A stretch of 64,000 bases of DNA from JAQVEM01 sp964616545 (GCA_964616545.1 CAZTUA010000027.1:62001-126000), one strand, 5' to 3'. Numbered from the stretch's first letter, positions 17,340-25,848 are shown. Numbers and translations: made by a program. The notes: a model not told the origin generated them from the sequence alone.

Positions 17340-17789
17340 ATGAAGACTTTAATAGTCTATGATTCTGCTTACGGCAATACTGAAAAAATTGCAAAGATTA
17401 TGGGCAGCACAATCGGAGGCGATACCGCCGTAGTCCGTGCGGGGGATGCAGATCTTTCCGGACATGAGCCCATTGATTTTCTAATCGTTGGCTCCCCTAC
17501 CTACGCAGGCAGGCCGACCCAGCCGGTTCAGGATTTCCTGGATAAAATTCCCGGTACTTCCCTTAAAGATGTCAGTGTAGCATCATTTGATACCCGGGTG
17601 CCGGCTAAATTTGCAAAAATTTTTGGTTACGCCTCAATTAAAATTGACAAAATCCTGAAAGCAAAGGGCGGCGTTTCCACTCTTCCTCCCGAGGGATTTC
17701 TTGTAAAAGGTAAAGAGGGTCCGCTTATTGATGGGGAAGAAGAACGCGCATCTGCCTGGGCAAGAGAGGTTATAAGCAGCAAAATGTAA
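17340..17789 (+). CDS. Flavodoxin-like protein
   Basis: The 149-residue protein opens with LIVYDSAYGNTEKIAK, the FMN phosphate-binding loop of flavodoxins, followed by the SPTYAGRPTQPVQDFL segment that contacts the isoalloxazine ring. It is a cytoplasmic electron carrier or a flavodoxin-type oxidoreductase. The start ATG has GGGAG upstream. It is monocistronic and converges with the MetE-like gene 17 bases away. Confidence 0.88.
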   Translation: MKTLIVYDSAYGNTEKIAKIMGSTIGGDTAVVRAGDADLSGHEPIDFLIVGSPTYAGRPTQPVQDFLDKIPGTSLKDVSVASFDTRVPAKFAKIFGYASIKIDKILKAKGGVSTLPPEGFLVKGKEGPLIDGEEERASAWAREVISSKM

Positions 17790-17806
17790 CATCAGGGCTG
17801 TGCTTA

Positions 17807-18862
17807 TTATATTCTTTTTGCCAGTGAAGCAGTGAGTTCCAGTGCTCTTTTTGCATCTGGTTCTCTCATTGGCCCCAGACCGCATGAAGGAGTGAGCATA
17901 ATGCTTTTAAGCAATAAATCCCTGCTGATACCCTTTTCCTCAAAGCCTTCAAGAACTGAGATAAATTTTTTATAGAGTTCCTCTTCTGAGGTGCCTTCCT
18001 TATATTCTGAAGTAGGAGTAATACCAAAAGCAAGAAAGCCGCCCTTTTCCAGAAACTTCCTGATTTCTTCGGGATAGAGTGCCAGTTTGTCACCAAAACT
18101 GTACGAATCAAAACTTACGATATCCACTCCTGATTCAAGTATAATTTTCCAGTTGGTATTACCGCAGCAATGCGTTCCAAGGATTATGTTATCCTCACGC
18201 TCCCTTATGAAATCAATCAGGGTACCCAGGAGTAAAGCTACCCTTTCATCACTGATTGACAGGTACGCCGAACCCAGACCCCAGAGAGACGGCTCATCAA
18301 AAAAGAGCACCGGCGCTTTCCCTGTTTTTTTAATCTCCTGCACCTGCCACAGGCCCTTCATGGCCAGCCCCAGCGTTATGGCTTCGGTAAACTCTTCATC
18401 AAAAATCATGGATTGCTTATCTTTTTTAGTTAAAGGTATCATATATGTAATCGGTCCTGTTACCTGAACTTTAATAAAAGGATTATCCTTTTTGCTGCAC
18501 TTTTCAAGCATTGGATAAAATCCCTTTAAATACTCCGGACTTATTTTGAAATACTCATAGCAGTTATTTATCACATAGTCATAAAATTCGGTAAGGCTCT
18601 TCTCCCTGTCTGCCGTCTCATCATAGAAGACCTGCTTTTTCTCATAATCCTCTATAACACAGGGAAAGTTCTCGCTAAACTGCAGGAACATATTTTCCTT
18701 CGGGTCCCTTTTTATAAGCTGCGGCACATAAGGGATATCCGGACAATATTTCAAGATAAGCTCGCACGCTTCATCAACATCCGTAAAAGGCACGCTTCCG
18801 ATTCCGGTAACCCTCGAGCTTTTATTAAAATTTCCCAGCAGCTCCAGTGCTTTCTTTTCCAT
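17807..18862 (-). CDS. Short MetE-like (cobalamin-independent methionine synthase family) protein
   Basis: The 351 residues correspond only to the catalytic C-terminal barrel of MetE (full MetE is about 750). Zinc-ligand candidates are His231 and Cys233 in GTHCCGNTNW and Cys327 in LTPSCGLGP; FFDEPSLWG lies at 187-195. Known short core-MetE proteins lack the folate-binding half and take the methyl group from a methyl-corrinoid protein. Which donor this one uses cannot be read from the sequence; uroporphyrinogen decarboxylase-like methyltransferases share the fold. No corrinoid protein gene is adjacent. Confidence 0.8.
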   Translation of the reverse strand: MEKKALELLGNFNKSSRVTGIGSVPFTDVDEACELILKYCPDIPYVPQLIKRDPKENMFLQFSENFPCVIEDYEKKQVFYDETADREKSLTEFYDYVINNCYEYFKISPEYLKGFYPMLEKCSKKDNPFIKVQVTGPITYMIPLTKKDKQSMIFDEEFTEAITLGLAMKGLWQVQEIKKTGKAPVLFFDEPSLWGLGSAYLSISDERVALLLGTLIDFIREREDNIILGTHCCGNTNWKIILESGVDIVSFDSYSFGDKLALYPEEIRKFLEKGGFLAFGITPTSEYKEGTSEEELYKKFISVLEGFEEKGISRDLLLKSIMLTPSCGLGPMREPDAKRALELTASLAKRI

Positions 18863-19104
18863 AAAATTATCTTTCTCTAAAATTCTTATTATTCTAATAA
18901 AAATTTATACTCCGGTAAAAACATTTTTAAAAAACACATACCGGAATGATTATATGATTATAATATATTTATATTTTTTTCTCATTATTTATAATCTGAT
19001 CCTGCAAAATTATACTATACCGACCACACCATTTAATGATATTATTTAGAAACATCTATAATAAAACAATAATAAAAATGAAAATTATGGAGAAAGGAAA
19101 TAAA

Positions 19105-19284
19105 ATGAATAAACACAGTGGTTCGGGAATAGCAGGTTCTGCATATTTTATGGCATTTATTGGTGCCGCAGTATTTTATATCCAGAATGCAGCTTCTTTT
19201 GGCGAAGGAGTACTCGGCTTCCTTAAAGCTCTTGTCTGGCCGGCGTTCCTTGTCTATAACCTGCTGCAGTTTATACACATGTAG
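19105..19284 (+). CDS. Conserved small two-helix membrane protein
   Basis: I place the start at the ATG at 19105, which has AGAAAGGAAATAAA upstream; in-frame codons from 19036 are possible but lack a site. The 59 residues contain two hydrophobic stretches (SAYFMAFIGAAVFYIQ and VLGFLKALVWPAFLVYNLLQF). The second resembles a widespread family of uncharacterised small membrane proteins. The function is unknown. It is followed by convergent msrB. Confidence 0.7.
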   Translation: MNKHSGSGIAGSAYFMAFIGAAVFYIQNAASFGEGVLGFLKALVWPAFLVYNLLQFIHM

Positions 19285-19346
19285 ATTGCCTGCCTGTTGC
19301 GGCTGTTTTTGCTGTTTAACCTGCTTAAAAGAAATTTAATAACTCA

Positions 19347-19715
19347 TTAAACGGTTTTTTTTGGAATAAAATTTAATGATATTGAGTTAACGCAGTGTCT
19401 TGTATTTTTTGGGGTGAACCTTTCTCCTGTGAATACATGACCAAGATGAGCGCCGCACCTGCTGCATATGATTTCTGTTCTGATTCCATCAGCATCGGGT
19501 ATTCTTTTTACGGCACCCTTTATTTCATCATCAAATGACGGCCAGCCGCATCCGGAACGGAACTTATCCTCTGATTTATAAAGTGGAGCGTCACAGCGGC
19601 GGCATGTATAAATACCTTCCTCAAAGAACCCGTCATACTTCCCGCTGTGGGGCGGTTCAGTCCCTTTATGAATTATTATCTTTTCTTCCGCAGGCGTTAA
19701 TTTTTTTAATTTCAA
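19347..19715 (-). CDS. msrB: Peptide methionine-(R)-S-oxide reductase
   Basis: The protein has 122 residues and covers the complete MsrB domain: zinc-binding CxxC pairs at Cys38/Cys41 and Cys84/Cys87, the GCGWPSFDD loop, and the catalytic Cys108 in NTRHCVNSISLNF. It reduces R-methionine sulfoxide in proteins, probably with thioredoxin. It is a stand-alone form not fused to MsrA. There is no export signal. Confidence 0.95.
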   Translation of the reverse strand: MKLKKLTPAEEKIIIHKGTEPPHSGKYDGFFEEGIYTCRRCDAPLYKSEDKFRSGCGWPSFDDEIKGAVKRIPDADGIRTEIICSRCGAHLGHVFTGERFTPKNTRHCVNSISLNFIPKKTV

Positions 19716-19793
19716 AAGAGTCCTCTGTAATCCTTTTTTTTATTTTTTTAAAAGTTAAAAAAAGCTTTTCTCTGTAAAGTTTTCGGGTATCTC

Positions 19794-21635
19794 TTACCTG
19801 ATGTTACCCTTTATTATATCCCTCAGTTCCTCTTTGCTTTCTGCATCAAGCCATTTCCTGTCAAAATCAGTATTTTCAGCAATATCCACTATCCATACAA
19901 GCGAATTAAGGAAAAAATCCTTTCTGTCCGGAGAATAAGCAACTACAAATGCCGCATATACAGGGGATTCATCTTTTGAAAGCGTTATGCCTTTCCTATC
20001 CCTTATCAGCACAATCTCAAATTTATTTTTTCCCGGTACATGGGCATTTATACAGGCAACGCCCGAATGAATCAATATGCTCAGTTCTTTCCTGTCCCTT
20101 CTTAGCAATCTATGTATCTTTCGGGCTTTTAAGCCAAGCCTGTTGGATAAATTTTCTGAAACCAGTTCTAAAAACTGATTCCGGGTAAGGACTTCGTCTA
20201 AATCTATTATCAGAGCATTTTTTATCTTTTTCTTAAATCTGCCCCTGGTAGCGCTGCCCTCGTCCAGTAATATATCCCTCAGTTCCTCGCCCAGCACACA
20301 CTCTTTCTCATTTCTGCCTTTAATTTCATTTATAATATGGGAAATAGCATGATCCCTTTCAATATTTTTCCTTCCGTAAAATAAAAACCATAATACTGAA
20401 ATAATGGTAAAAGCAGCAGCACTGATTATCGAGACAAGTCCCATTTCAATGATTAAAAACCCGTAAATAAGTATCCCTATTATCTGGAGATATGGATAAA
20501 AAGGTGCTTTGTACTTCGGCTGATAGTAAGAAATTTTTCCCCGCCTCATAAAAATAACAGAAAAATTATTAAACATATAAACAAATAAAAATGATGTCGA
20601 TGCAACTTTTACAAGTCCTTCCAGATCCAGGAATATGATAACAATAATCATAAAAACAGAAGTAATAACTATAGAATTAGCAGGTGTGTGTCTACGGGAA
20701 ATTTTCTGGAAAAAATCAGGCAGCAGCCTGTCTCTGCTCATGGCAAAAGGAGTCCTTGAAGCCGTCAGCAAACCCGCGGTTGCAGTAGTTACATATGCAA
20801 GCAGTGCCGCAACTCCCAGCAGTAAGCTTCCGCCAAATCCGAGCAATTTGCCCGCTCCTGCTGATATTGGAAACAATGAATACTCCAGTTCAGCTGGATT
20901 GACCAGACCTATAGTTACAGCCACGACAAGTGCATAAATAATAGAAACCACTATCCAGGATAAAAACATTGCCATCGGTATGCTCCGGCCGGGATTTTTA
21001 ACTTCTTCTGCAATATTAGGAATTTTGGTCAATCCCCCGAATGTTACACAGACAAGTCCTGCAGTTGCGAACACTGAATTATATCCGAAGGGTGCAAATG
21101 GCGTGTACTTCCGGCCTTCCAGGTAAAACGAGCCGTATATTATATAAAAGGTAAGAATAACCAGCAGACTTATAACAAGCATTGCCTGAAACCGTCCCGA
21201 CTGTTTGATCCCGGCTACATTTATAATTGCCAGAATAACACAAAAGCTAACCGCTATAATTTTAATCTGAATATCGGTTATGCCGGGAAATAAAAGCATT
21301 GCAAACGAACCTATTCCTATCAGGGCAAACGCACTTTTAAGTGCAAGTGAGAACCAGTCAGATAGTCCCACCAGGGTCCCGACCCACGGTCCCATGCTTC
21401 TGTCTGCAAAAAAATAATTTCCTCCTGCCCTGGGCATTGCCGTGGCCAGCTCTGTAGTGGATAGAAAAGCAGGAATTATAACAACACTGGCGATAATATA
21501 TGAAACAATTACCGAAGGTCCTGCTCTTGCAAAAGCAAGCCCCGGCAGGACAAATAAACCTGAGCTTATCATCGCTCCAGATGATATACAAAAAAGGTCG
21601 AATATCCCCAGATCTTTTTTTAATTTACGTACCAT
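19794..21635 (-). CDS. APC amino-acid permease fused to a degenerate EIIA-type domain
   Basis: Of 613 residues the first 420 form a 12-helix APC transporter (SGAMISSGLFVLPGLAFARAGP near the N-terminus). Residues from about 450 to 600 resemble a PTS EIIA type-2 (PtsN-like) domain, ending LNSLVWIVDIAEN. In active EIIA the site is AIPH; here the aligned stretch is ACIN (527-530), so the phosphorylatable histidine is replaced by Asn530, with a histidine two residues later. The soluble domain is therefore probably regulatory, not a phosphocarrier. The substrate of the permease is not predictable. It lies 24 bases downstream of the queuosine-precursor transporter gene on the same strand. Confidence 0.82.
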   Translation of the reverse strand: MVRKLKKDLGIFDLFCISSGAMISSGLFVLPGLAFARAGPSVIVSYIIASVVIIPAFLSTTELATAMPRAGGNYFFADRSMGPWVGTLVGLSDWFSLALKSAFALIGIGSFAMLLFPGITDIQIKIIAVSFCVILAIINVAGIKQSGRFQAMLVISLLVILTFYIIYGSFYLEGRKYTPFAPFGYNSVFATAGLVCVTFGGLTKIPNIAEEVKNPGRSIPMAMFLSWIVVSIIYALVVAVTIGLVNPAELEYSLFPISAGAGKLLGFGGSLLLGVAALLAYVTTATAGLLTASRTPFAMSRDRLLPDFFQKISRRHTPANSIVITSVFMIIVIIFLDLEGLVKVASTSFLFVYMFNNFSVIFMRRGKISYYQPKYKAPFYPYLQIIGILIYGFLIIEMGLVSIISAAAFTIISVLWFLFYGRKNIERDHAISHIINEIKGRNEKECVLGEELRDILLDEGSATRGRFKKKIKNALIIDLDEVLTRNQFLELVSENLSNRLGLKARKIHRLLRRDRKELSILIHSGVACINAHVPGKNKFEIVLIRDRKGITLSKDESPVYAAFVVAYSPDRKDFFLNSLVWIVDIAENTDFDRKWLDAESKEELRDIIKGNIR

Positions 21636-21659
21636 ATTTAAGTCCTGACTTAATTTTTT

Positions 21660-22355
21660 TTAATTGCTGCTATTAGCCATATTTTTTTTATTTTCCATAT
21701 ACCTTGCAAGGTAAATCAGCGGAGTATCGCATGCTGCAACAATCCATTTTAAAATATAGGTTGTAAGGACTATCTGCCAGAGGACAGGCCATTCAAAAAC
21801 ACCCGCATACGCAATAAGGCAGAAAATAACACTGTCTATTGCCTGGCTCACCATTGTGCTTGCATTGTTCCTTATCCATATCTGGCTGTCTTTACTAAAA
21901 ATCCTTCTCCACAGGTTATACGCCCATACATCATGGAACTGGCTTATAATGTAGGCTGTCAGACTTGCAAAGGCTACGCGCGGCAGAAAGCCAAATATGG
22001 CCTGAAGATGCTCATGTGCAAAATCAGACTGGTGAGGTGCAAATAAAAGGCAGACCTGCATTATAATAGTTGCACTTACAAGAGAGAAAAATCCGATCCA
22101 TACTGCTTTTCTTGCTTCTTTCGGACCATACAGCTCATTAAGTATATCCGTAGCCAAAAAAATCGTACCGTATATTATATTTCCAAGTGTTGCAACAAGT
22201 CCGAACAGCTCAATCGTTTTCATGACCTGGATATTGGCCATTATTGTCGCAATTGCAACCCAGAAAAATAATCCCTTTTTACCGAATAATTTGAATGCAG
22301 CAATAATTGCCGCAAAATTTATTACTACGAGTAAAACCCATAATAATTCGTTCAT
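21660..22355 (-). CDS. Queuosine precursor transporter (YhhQ/QPTR family)
   Basis: The 231-residue protein has about six membrane helices and the family pattern: AFKLFGKKGLFFWVAIATIMANIQVMKTIELFG, YGTIFLATDILNELYGPKEARKAV, and the DSVIFCLIAYAGVF helix. Relatives import queuine or preQ0/preQ1-type bases for tRNA queuosine. No queuosine synthesis genes lie in the window, so salvage is inferred. The start is ATG with only AGGTCAATAAAGAT upstream. A potentially structured leader precedes it. The permease gene downstream may be co-transcribed. Confidence 0.88.
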   Translation of the reverse strand: MNELLWVLLVVINFAAIIAAFKLFGKKGLFFWVAIATIMANIQVMKTIELFGLVATLGNIIYGTIFLATDILNELYGPKEARKAVWIGFFSLVSATIIMQVCLLFAPHQSDFAHEHLQAIFGFLPRVAFASLTAYIISQFHDVWAYNLWRRIFSKDSQIWIRNNASTMVSQAIDSVIFCLIAYAGVFEWPVLWQIVLTTYILKWIVAACDTPLIYLARYMENKKNMANSSN

Positions 22356-22392
22356 ATCTTTATTGACCTGTATTTTTTATTTATACTGTCAC

Positions 22393-22451
22393 ATCCAGAA
22401 TTACCGGTCCCATCGTCTGGATTGTCCCAGCCGGAGGCATTTTTATTCCGG
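22393..22451 (-). promoter_or_regulatory. Structured leader of the queuosine-precursor transporter
   Basis: Three possible stems lie 38-96 bases before the start codon: 22393-22399 with 22416-22422 (ATCCAGA/TCTGGAT, 7 bp), 22417-22420 with 22427-22430 (CTGG/CCAG) and 22431-22435 with 22447-22451 (CCGGA/TCCGG). The first two share bases 22417-22420 and cannot form together, the hallmark of an attenuator or riboswitch. The sequence does not match the preQ1-I consensus I know. Confidence 0.4.
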
Positions 22452-22663
22452 AAATCAATGCTGCTTTCCCTGAATATTAATGATATTTTTTTTATATTAA
22501 CACAGCAGTTAGCATATTTCTATAAATATGCTCAATGAGCTTAATGCATAAATTTTCTAAAAATAAAAATGATTATTAATCGTTCTCTTATAAAGAAAGT
22601 AGAGATAAAAGTTAATAAAAATATATTAATCATTTTATTTAAACTAAAATATTATTATAATGT

Positions 22664-22783
22664 ATGCATGACAGGAATCGTCGCTTTATATACCTGGACC
22701 CGGTAAAAGAGCTGAATAGGTTTTCCAGGCAGTTTTTATGGGGAAAGTTTTTATCAGGTTTAAAAGATAAATTAAAGGTTTGA
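22664..22783 (+). CDS. Possible 39-residue leader ORF of parA
   Basis: An ATG-initiated reading frame ends with TGA three bases before the parA ATG. Its translation begins MHDRNRRFIYLDPVKELN and is basic and amphipathic. Against it: there is no ribosome site, and the ATG lies only 2 bases after a TATAAT, so a transcript from that promoter would start inside it. It might be a coupled leader peptide or chance. Confidence 0.25.
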   Translation: MHDRNRRFIYLDPVKELNRFSRQFLWGKFLSGLKDKLKV

Positions 22784-22786
22784 AAA

Positions 22787-23623
22787 ATGAAGAAAATCGT
22801 CTTTTTCAACACCAAGGGCGGAACCGGAAAAACAACTATCTGCTACAATTTTGGCTGGTATCTAGCCGGAAAAAAGAATAAAAGAATTCTTTTTATGGAT
22901 TTTGACCCCCAGATTAATCTTGTTCAGGCCTTTAACAGGAAACAGGCAGATGATAAAAAAAATCTGGATAACCTCATAATTGATCACCTGAAAAGAAGAG
23001 AAATAGATTTTAGGAATTACGTCATAGAGATCAATGATAATATTGATTTACTGCCGGCTTCCAATAATATTTCGCTTGTCGAGGAATATCTTACAGATTA
23101 TCTCATAAACAGGACCTTACATGAAAAAAAAATTTACAGAGCATTTTATAGAAATTCAATATTAAAAAATATATTTGAGAAAAATATCAATACAGATACC
23201 TATGATTATGTGCTGATAGATTCACAGCCCAACTTCTCTCTTCTTTCCACTGCATCAATAATATATACGCAGAATATTATTGCGGTCATAAAACCGGAGT
23301 TATTCTCGCTGCTGGATATTGAATACTTAAAAAAAATAATTAAAAATCTTGAAAAAAAATACAATATTAGCATAAATATTGCGGGAATCGTTATTAACGC
23401 CTTTGAAAAAAGAAACAAACTTCCGGAACAAATAGTAAACGCTCTTTATGGAAAATATGGTGATAGCTTAACTATATTTGACCAGAAAATAAGATATCTG
23501 GTGCATTACCAGAAATCCATAACATTAAAAAAGGAGCCTGTTTTTATATCATTCCCGAATACAGAAGCATCAAAAGATATTATAAACTTATTTTCACAGA
23601 TTGAGAGTGCAGTAAGCACTTAA
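22787..23623 (+). CDS. ParA/MinD-type ATPase partnered with bactofilin
   Basis: The 278 residues have the deviant Walker A motif NTKGGTGKTT, the Walker A' aspartate in FMDFDPQINL and Walker B YDYVLIDSQPNFS. This is the ParA family, which forms ATP-dependent dimers on DNA or membrane. No ParB or plasmid-type genes lie nearby. Instead the next gene, 31 bases downstream, is a bactofilin, and a second bactofilin converges on it. An orphan ParA beside polymerising bactofilins suggests placement of a cytoskeletal scaffold, not chromosome segregation, but this is inference. Confidence 0.88.
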   Translation: MKKIVFFNTKGGTGKTTICYNFGWYLAGKKNKRILFMDFDPQINLVQAFNRKQADDKKNLDNLIIDHLKRREIDFRNYVIEINDNIDLLPASNNISLVEEYLTDYLINRTLHEKKIYRAFYRNSILKNIFEKNINTDTYDYVLIDSQPNFSLLSTASIIYTQNIIAVIKPELFSLLDIEYLKKIIKNLEKKYNISINIAGIVINAFEKRNKLPEQIVNALYGKYGDSLTIFDQKIRYLVHYQKSITLKKEPVFISFPNTEASKDIINLFSQIESAVST

Positions 23624-23654
23624 ACTAAAAAAAATTAAAAGAAGGAGGGAAAAT

Positions 23655-24173
23655 ATGGTTTTCTCAGGCAGGGAGTCAGATGAGAAAGGCATCACAGAGG
23701 AACCGAGAACATTGCTTACCATCGTGGGAAATAAGGCAAAAGTAGAAGGCAAGTTAGACATATCTCAATCCATAGAGATTGCATGCGACGTGGTAGGTGA
23801 ATTAAATGTTGACGGTCAGATGGTTATTCAGAAAGAAGGTTCCGTTAGTGCAGATGTCACAACTATTGATGCAAAGATAATAGGAAATTTTGAAGGGAAC
23901 CTGAAGGGTACCGGTAAAGTTGAAATCACTGATACCGGCGTAGTGAATGGTAACATAAAAACAGATTCACTGATTATAAACGAAGGCGGTATCTTTAGCG
24001 GTAAGGTGACAAGAATAACCCAGGAAGAGAGTAAAGGCAAAAAGAAGGCAAAATACAGATTAAAAGAAGAAGGTGCCAGAGGCAAGGAAGCCGGAAAGGG
24101 AGAAAAAACAGTAGAAGAAGAAACAGGGGAAGAATTCCAGCTTGGTGACGTAGAAGATGATATGAAGCTGTAA
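23655..24173 (+). CDS. Bactofilin (polymer-forming cytoskeletal protein), first copy
   Basis: The 172-residue protein has the bactofilin (DUF583) core of repeated short beta strands, about residues 22-118: TIVGNKAKVEGKLDISQSIEI, DVVGELNVDGQMVIQKEGSV, then IIGNFEGNLKGTGKVEITDTG. The C-terminal 50 residues are a Lys/Glu-rich disordered tail. A very strong ribosome site (GGAGGG) precedes the ATG. Bactofilins self-assemble into filaments without nucleotide. It is read with the ParA gene, 31 bases upstream. Confidence 0.92.
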   Translation: MVFSGRESDEKGITEEPRTLLTIVGNKAKVEGKLDISQSIEIACDVVGELNVDGQMVIQKEGSVSADVTTIDAKIIGNFEGNLKGTGKVEITDTGVVNGNIKTDSLIINEGGIFSGKVTRITQEESKGKKKAKYRLKEEGARGKEAGKGEKTVEEETGEEFQLGDVEDDMKL

Positions 24174-24211
24174 CCTTCGATAAAAAAATATAATTTATCC
24201 AGGTCTGGATT

Positions 24212-24706
24212 CTAATATTTTAATATTCTCGTGGGTTTTACTTTAATGCTGGAAATTGTATTTTTGCTGTTTTTATTAAATATTTCCTTATTATCGGTGA
24301 TAACATTTCTGCCACTGAAAAGGCCTCCTGTCTCTATTGTGACAAAGGGCTTTAATTGAATCACATTGCCTGATAACCTGCCGGAAGAAGTGATTTTCGC
24401 TTCTCCTGATACAATAATGTTGCCCGTAAAATCACCCTCTACAACTATGTTGCTTGCTCTGATATTAGCTTTCACCCTGCCCCCTCTTCCGATCACAACC
24501 TCTTTTTTAGAAATAACCTCTCCTGTTACAGCGCCATCAATTTTTATGGGCACGGGGGAATAAATCTTACCCTCTATACCTGTTTCGGCAGAGATAATAC
24601 TATTATAATCATCATCGCCGTCTTTTTTATCTTTGTCTTTTTTACTAAAAAATATCTTTAATTTTTTGCCCTGCAAAATAACTGATTTCATTAAATTCTT
24701 TTTCAT
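24212..24706 (-). CDS. Bactofilin, second copy
   Basis: This 164-residue protein also carries a bactofilin core, about residues 38-140: ISAETGIEGKIYSPVPIKIDG, VTGEVISKKEVVIGRGGRV, GDFTGNIIVSGEAKITSSG. The N-terminus is strongly basic (KKNLMKSVILQGKKLKIFFSKKDKDKK) and could contact membrane or nucleic acid; the C-terminal tail is basic too, opposite in charge to the acidic tail of the first bactofilin. It converges on the parA-bactofilin unit with 38 bases between stops. Two bactofilins of opposite tail charge might co-assemble. Confidence 0.88.
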   Translation of the reverse strand: MKKNLMKSVILQGKKLKIFFSKKDKDKKDGDDDYNSIISAETGIEGKIYSPVPIKIDGAVTGEVISKKEVVIGRGGRVKANIRASNIVVEGDFTGNIIVSGEAKITSSGRLSGNVIQLKPFVTIETGGLFSGRNVITDNKEIFNKNSKNTISSIKVKPTRILKY

Positions 24707-24902
24707 TTTCTACCTTTTTATGGTTTAAAAATAGCGCCAGGCTGTATAATCTGGTATTTTTTTTACATTATCATAATTATATATTTTCTGCTGCAAAAAT
24801 CCATGATCGAATCCAGAAAAGCTGTCAGGTAACTGCAATCCAGGGAAAGTCCATATAATACATAACTTTTTCCATATTCTTATAACATTCTCAAATTATG
24901 TA

Positions 24903-24930
24903 TTGACATATATTTTTCAATCCCTATCAT
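24903..24930 (+). promoter_or_regulatory. Promoter of the ferredoxin-epimerase operon
   Basis: TTGACA (24903-24908) and TATCAT (24925-24930, 5 of 6) are spaced by 16 bases. The first start codon is 49 bases downstream of the -10. Confidence 0.55.
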
Positions 24931-24978
24931 TAATTTTTAATTTGACTTCTGAAAATCGGTATAGAAAGCTGATAATAC

Positions 24979-25848
24979 ATGTGTGATCTCTGTATGAAAC
25001 ATGGTGCCGGAGGGAAATGGTACCTTAACGCAGAACATTACTCTGATAAAATAGTTCAGGAGTATAATCTCCGGGATTATCTTCTTGAACAATACAAGAA
25101 TTTTGAACAGATCTCCATAAGAAAAGTCAACGGGTTCTCCGGAGCCGGGCTTGGCTATAAGCTCCGTATCCCCATTATCGGAAGAATGGTCAGGAGGATT
25201 GCAGAAAATATGCTCCACAGTGAAAAGCCTCCTAAAAATCCCCTGCGGGCAGAGGGTCACATAGGCCAGGTTGTCCCCCTTGAAGATGCCATAGCAATTA
25301 TAGAGAACTGCGCCGCAGAGCCCCTGATCGAGAAAAACTGCATGTGCCGCTATATGAGCCGCGGCATAAAAGAAGCGTGCTGCATCAATTTCGGCGTAAT
25401 GTCTGAAATAATCGAAAAGCTTCCCAGATTTATACCTGATAAGGATAAGTTTCACATAACCAGAAAAGAAGCCATAGATAGATTTACAGAACATAACAGA
25501 AAGGGCTACATTGGTACAATATGGTTCGGTCCCTTCCCTTATATAAATAATCTCTGTTCCTGTGAAAATCCTGAATGTGCCGGGATAAGGCCAAGGATTG
25601 AATTCGGGATAAATTCAATTTATAAGGCTGAATATATAATACAGCTTGACCCGCAGAAGTGCAGCTACTGCGGGAGATGTGTCAGCCAGTGTCCCTTTGG
25701 AGCTATCAGTGTAGACAGGGTCCGTAAAACAGTAAGGATTGATTTAGAAAAATGCTTTGGCTGCGGGGTTTGCAGGCATGTCTGTCCGGGCGGGGCGCTC
25801 TATCTGGCGCCAAGGGACCTCGTGCCGGAAGTTCGCGGGAAATATTAA
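24979..25848 (+). CDS. Multi-cluster iron-sulfur protein with C-terminal 2[4Fe-4S] ferredoxin domain
   Basis: The 289 residues hold at least 18 cysteines. The C-terminal part has two classical cluster motifs, CSYCGRCVSQCPFGAI and CFGCGVCRHVCPGGAL. Upstream are a CDLC at the N-terminus, NCMCRY...ACCINFG after a LEDAIAIIENC helix, and CSCENPEC. The CxCR...CCxxFG arrangement occurs in a family of anaerobic ferredoxin-like redox proteins whose partners are not known. There is no signal peptide. It is the first gene of an operon with a second, smaller ferredoxin 23 bases downstream and an epimerase. The role is presumably cytoplasmic electron transfer. Confidence 0.82.
   Translation: MCDLCMKHGAGGKWYLNAEHYSDKIVQEYNLRDYLLEQYKNFEQISIRKVNGFSGAGLGYKLRIPIIGRMVRRIAENMLHSEKPPKNPLRAEGHIGQVVPLEDAIAIIENCAAEPLIEKNCMCRYMSRGIKEACCINFGVMSEIIEKLPRFIPDKDKFHITRKEAIDRFTEHNRKGYIGTIWFGPFPYINNLCSCENPECAGIRPRIEFGINSIYKAEYIIQLDPQKCSYCGRCVSQCPFGAISVDRVRKTVRIDLEKCFGCGVCRHVCPGGALYLAPRDLVPEVRGKY

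Larger units (their letters stand above)
22356..22786. other. 431-base intergenic region between yhhQ-like and parA genes
   Basis: The left 100 bases hold the hairpin-rich leader of the transporter gene (22393-22451). The right 130 bases hold a TATAAT (22656-22661) and a 39-codon ORF running up to parA. The 200 bases between are AT-rich (over 75 per cent by eye) and show nothing I can name. Confidence 0.5.

Noticed and set aside
22379..22480. preQ1-I riboswitch upstream of the transporter
   Set aside because: The conserved core of that class is not visible; kept only as an unassigned structured leader.
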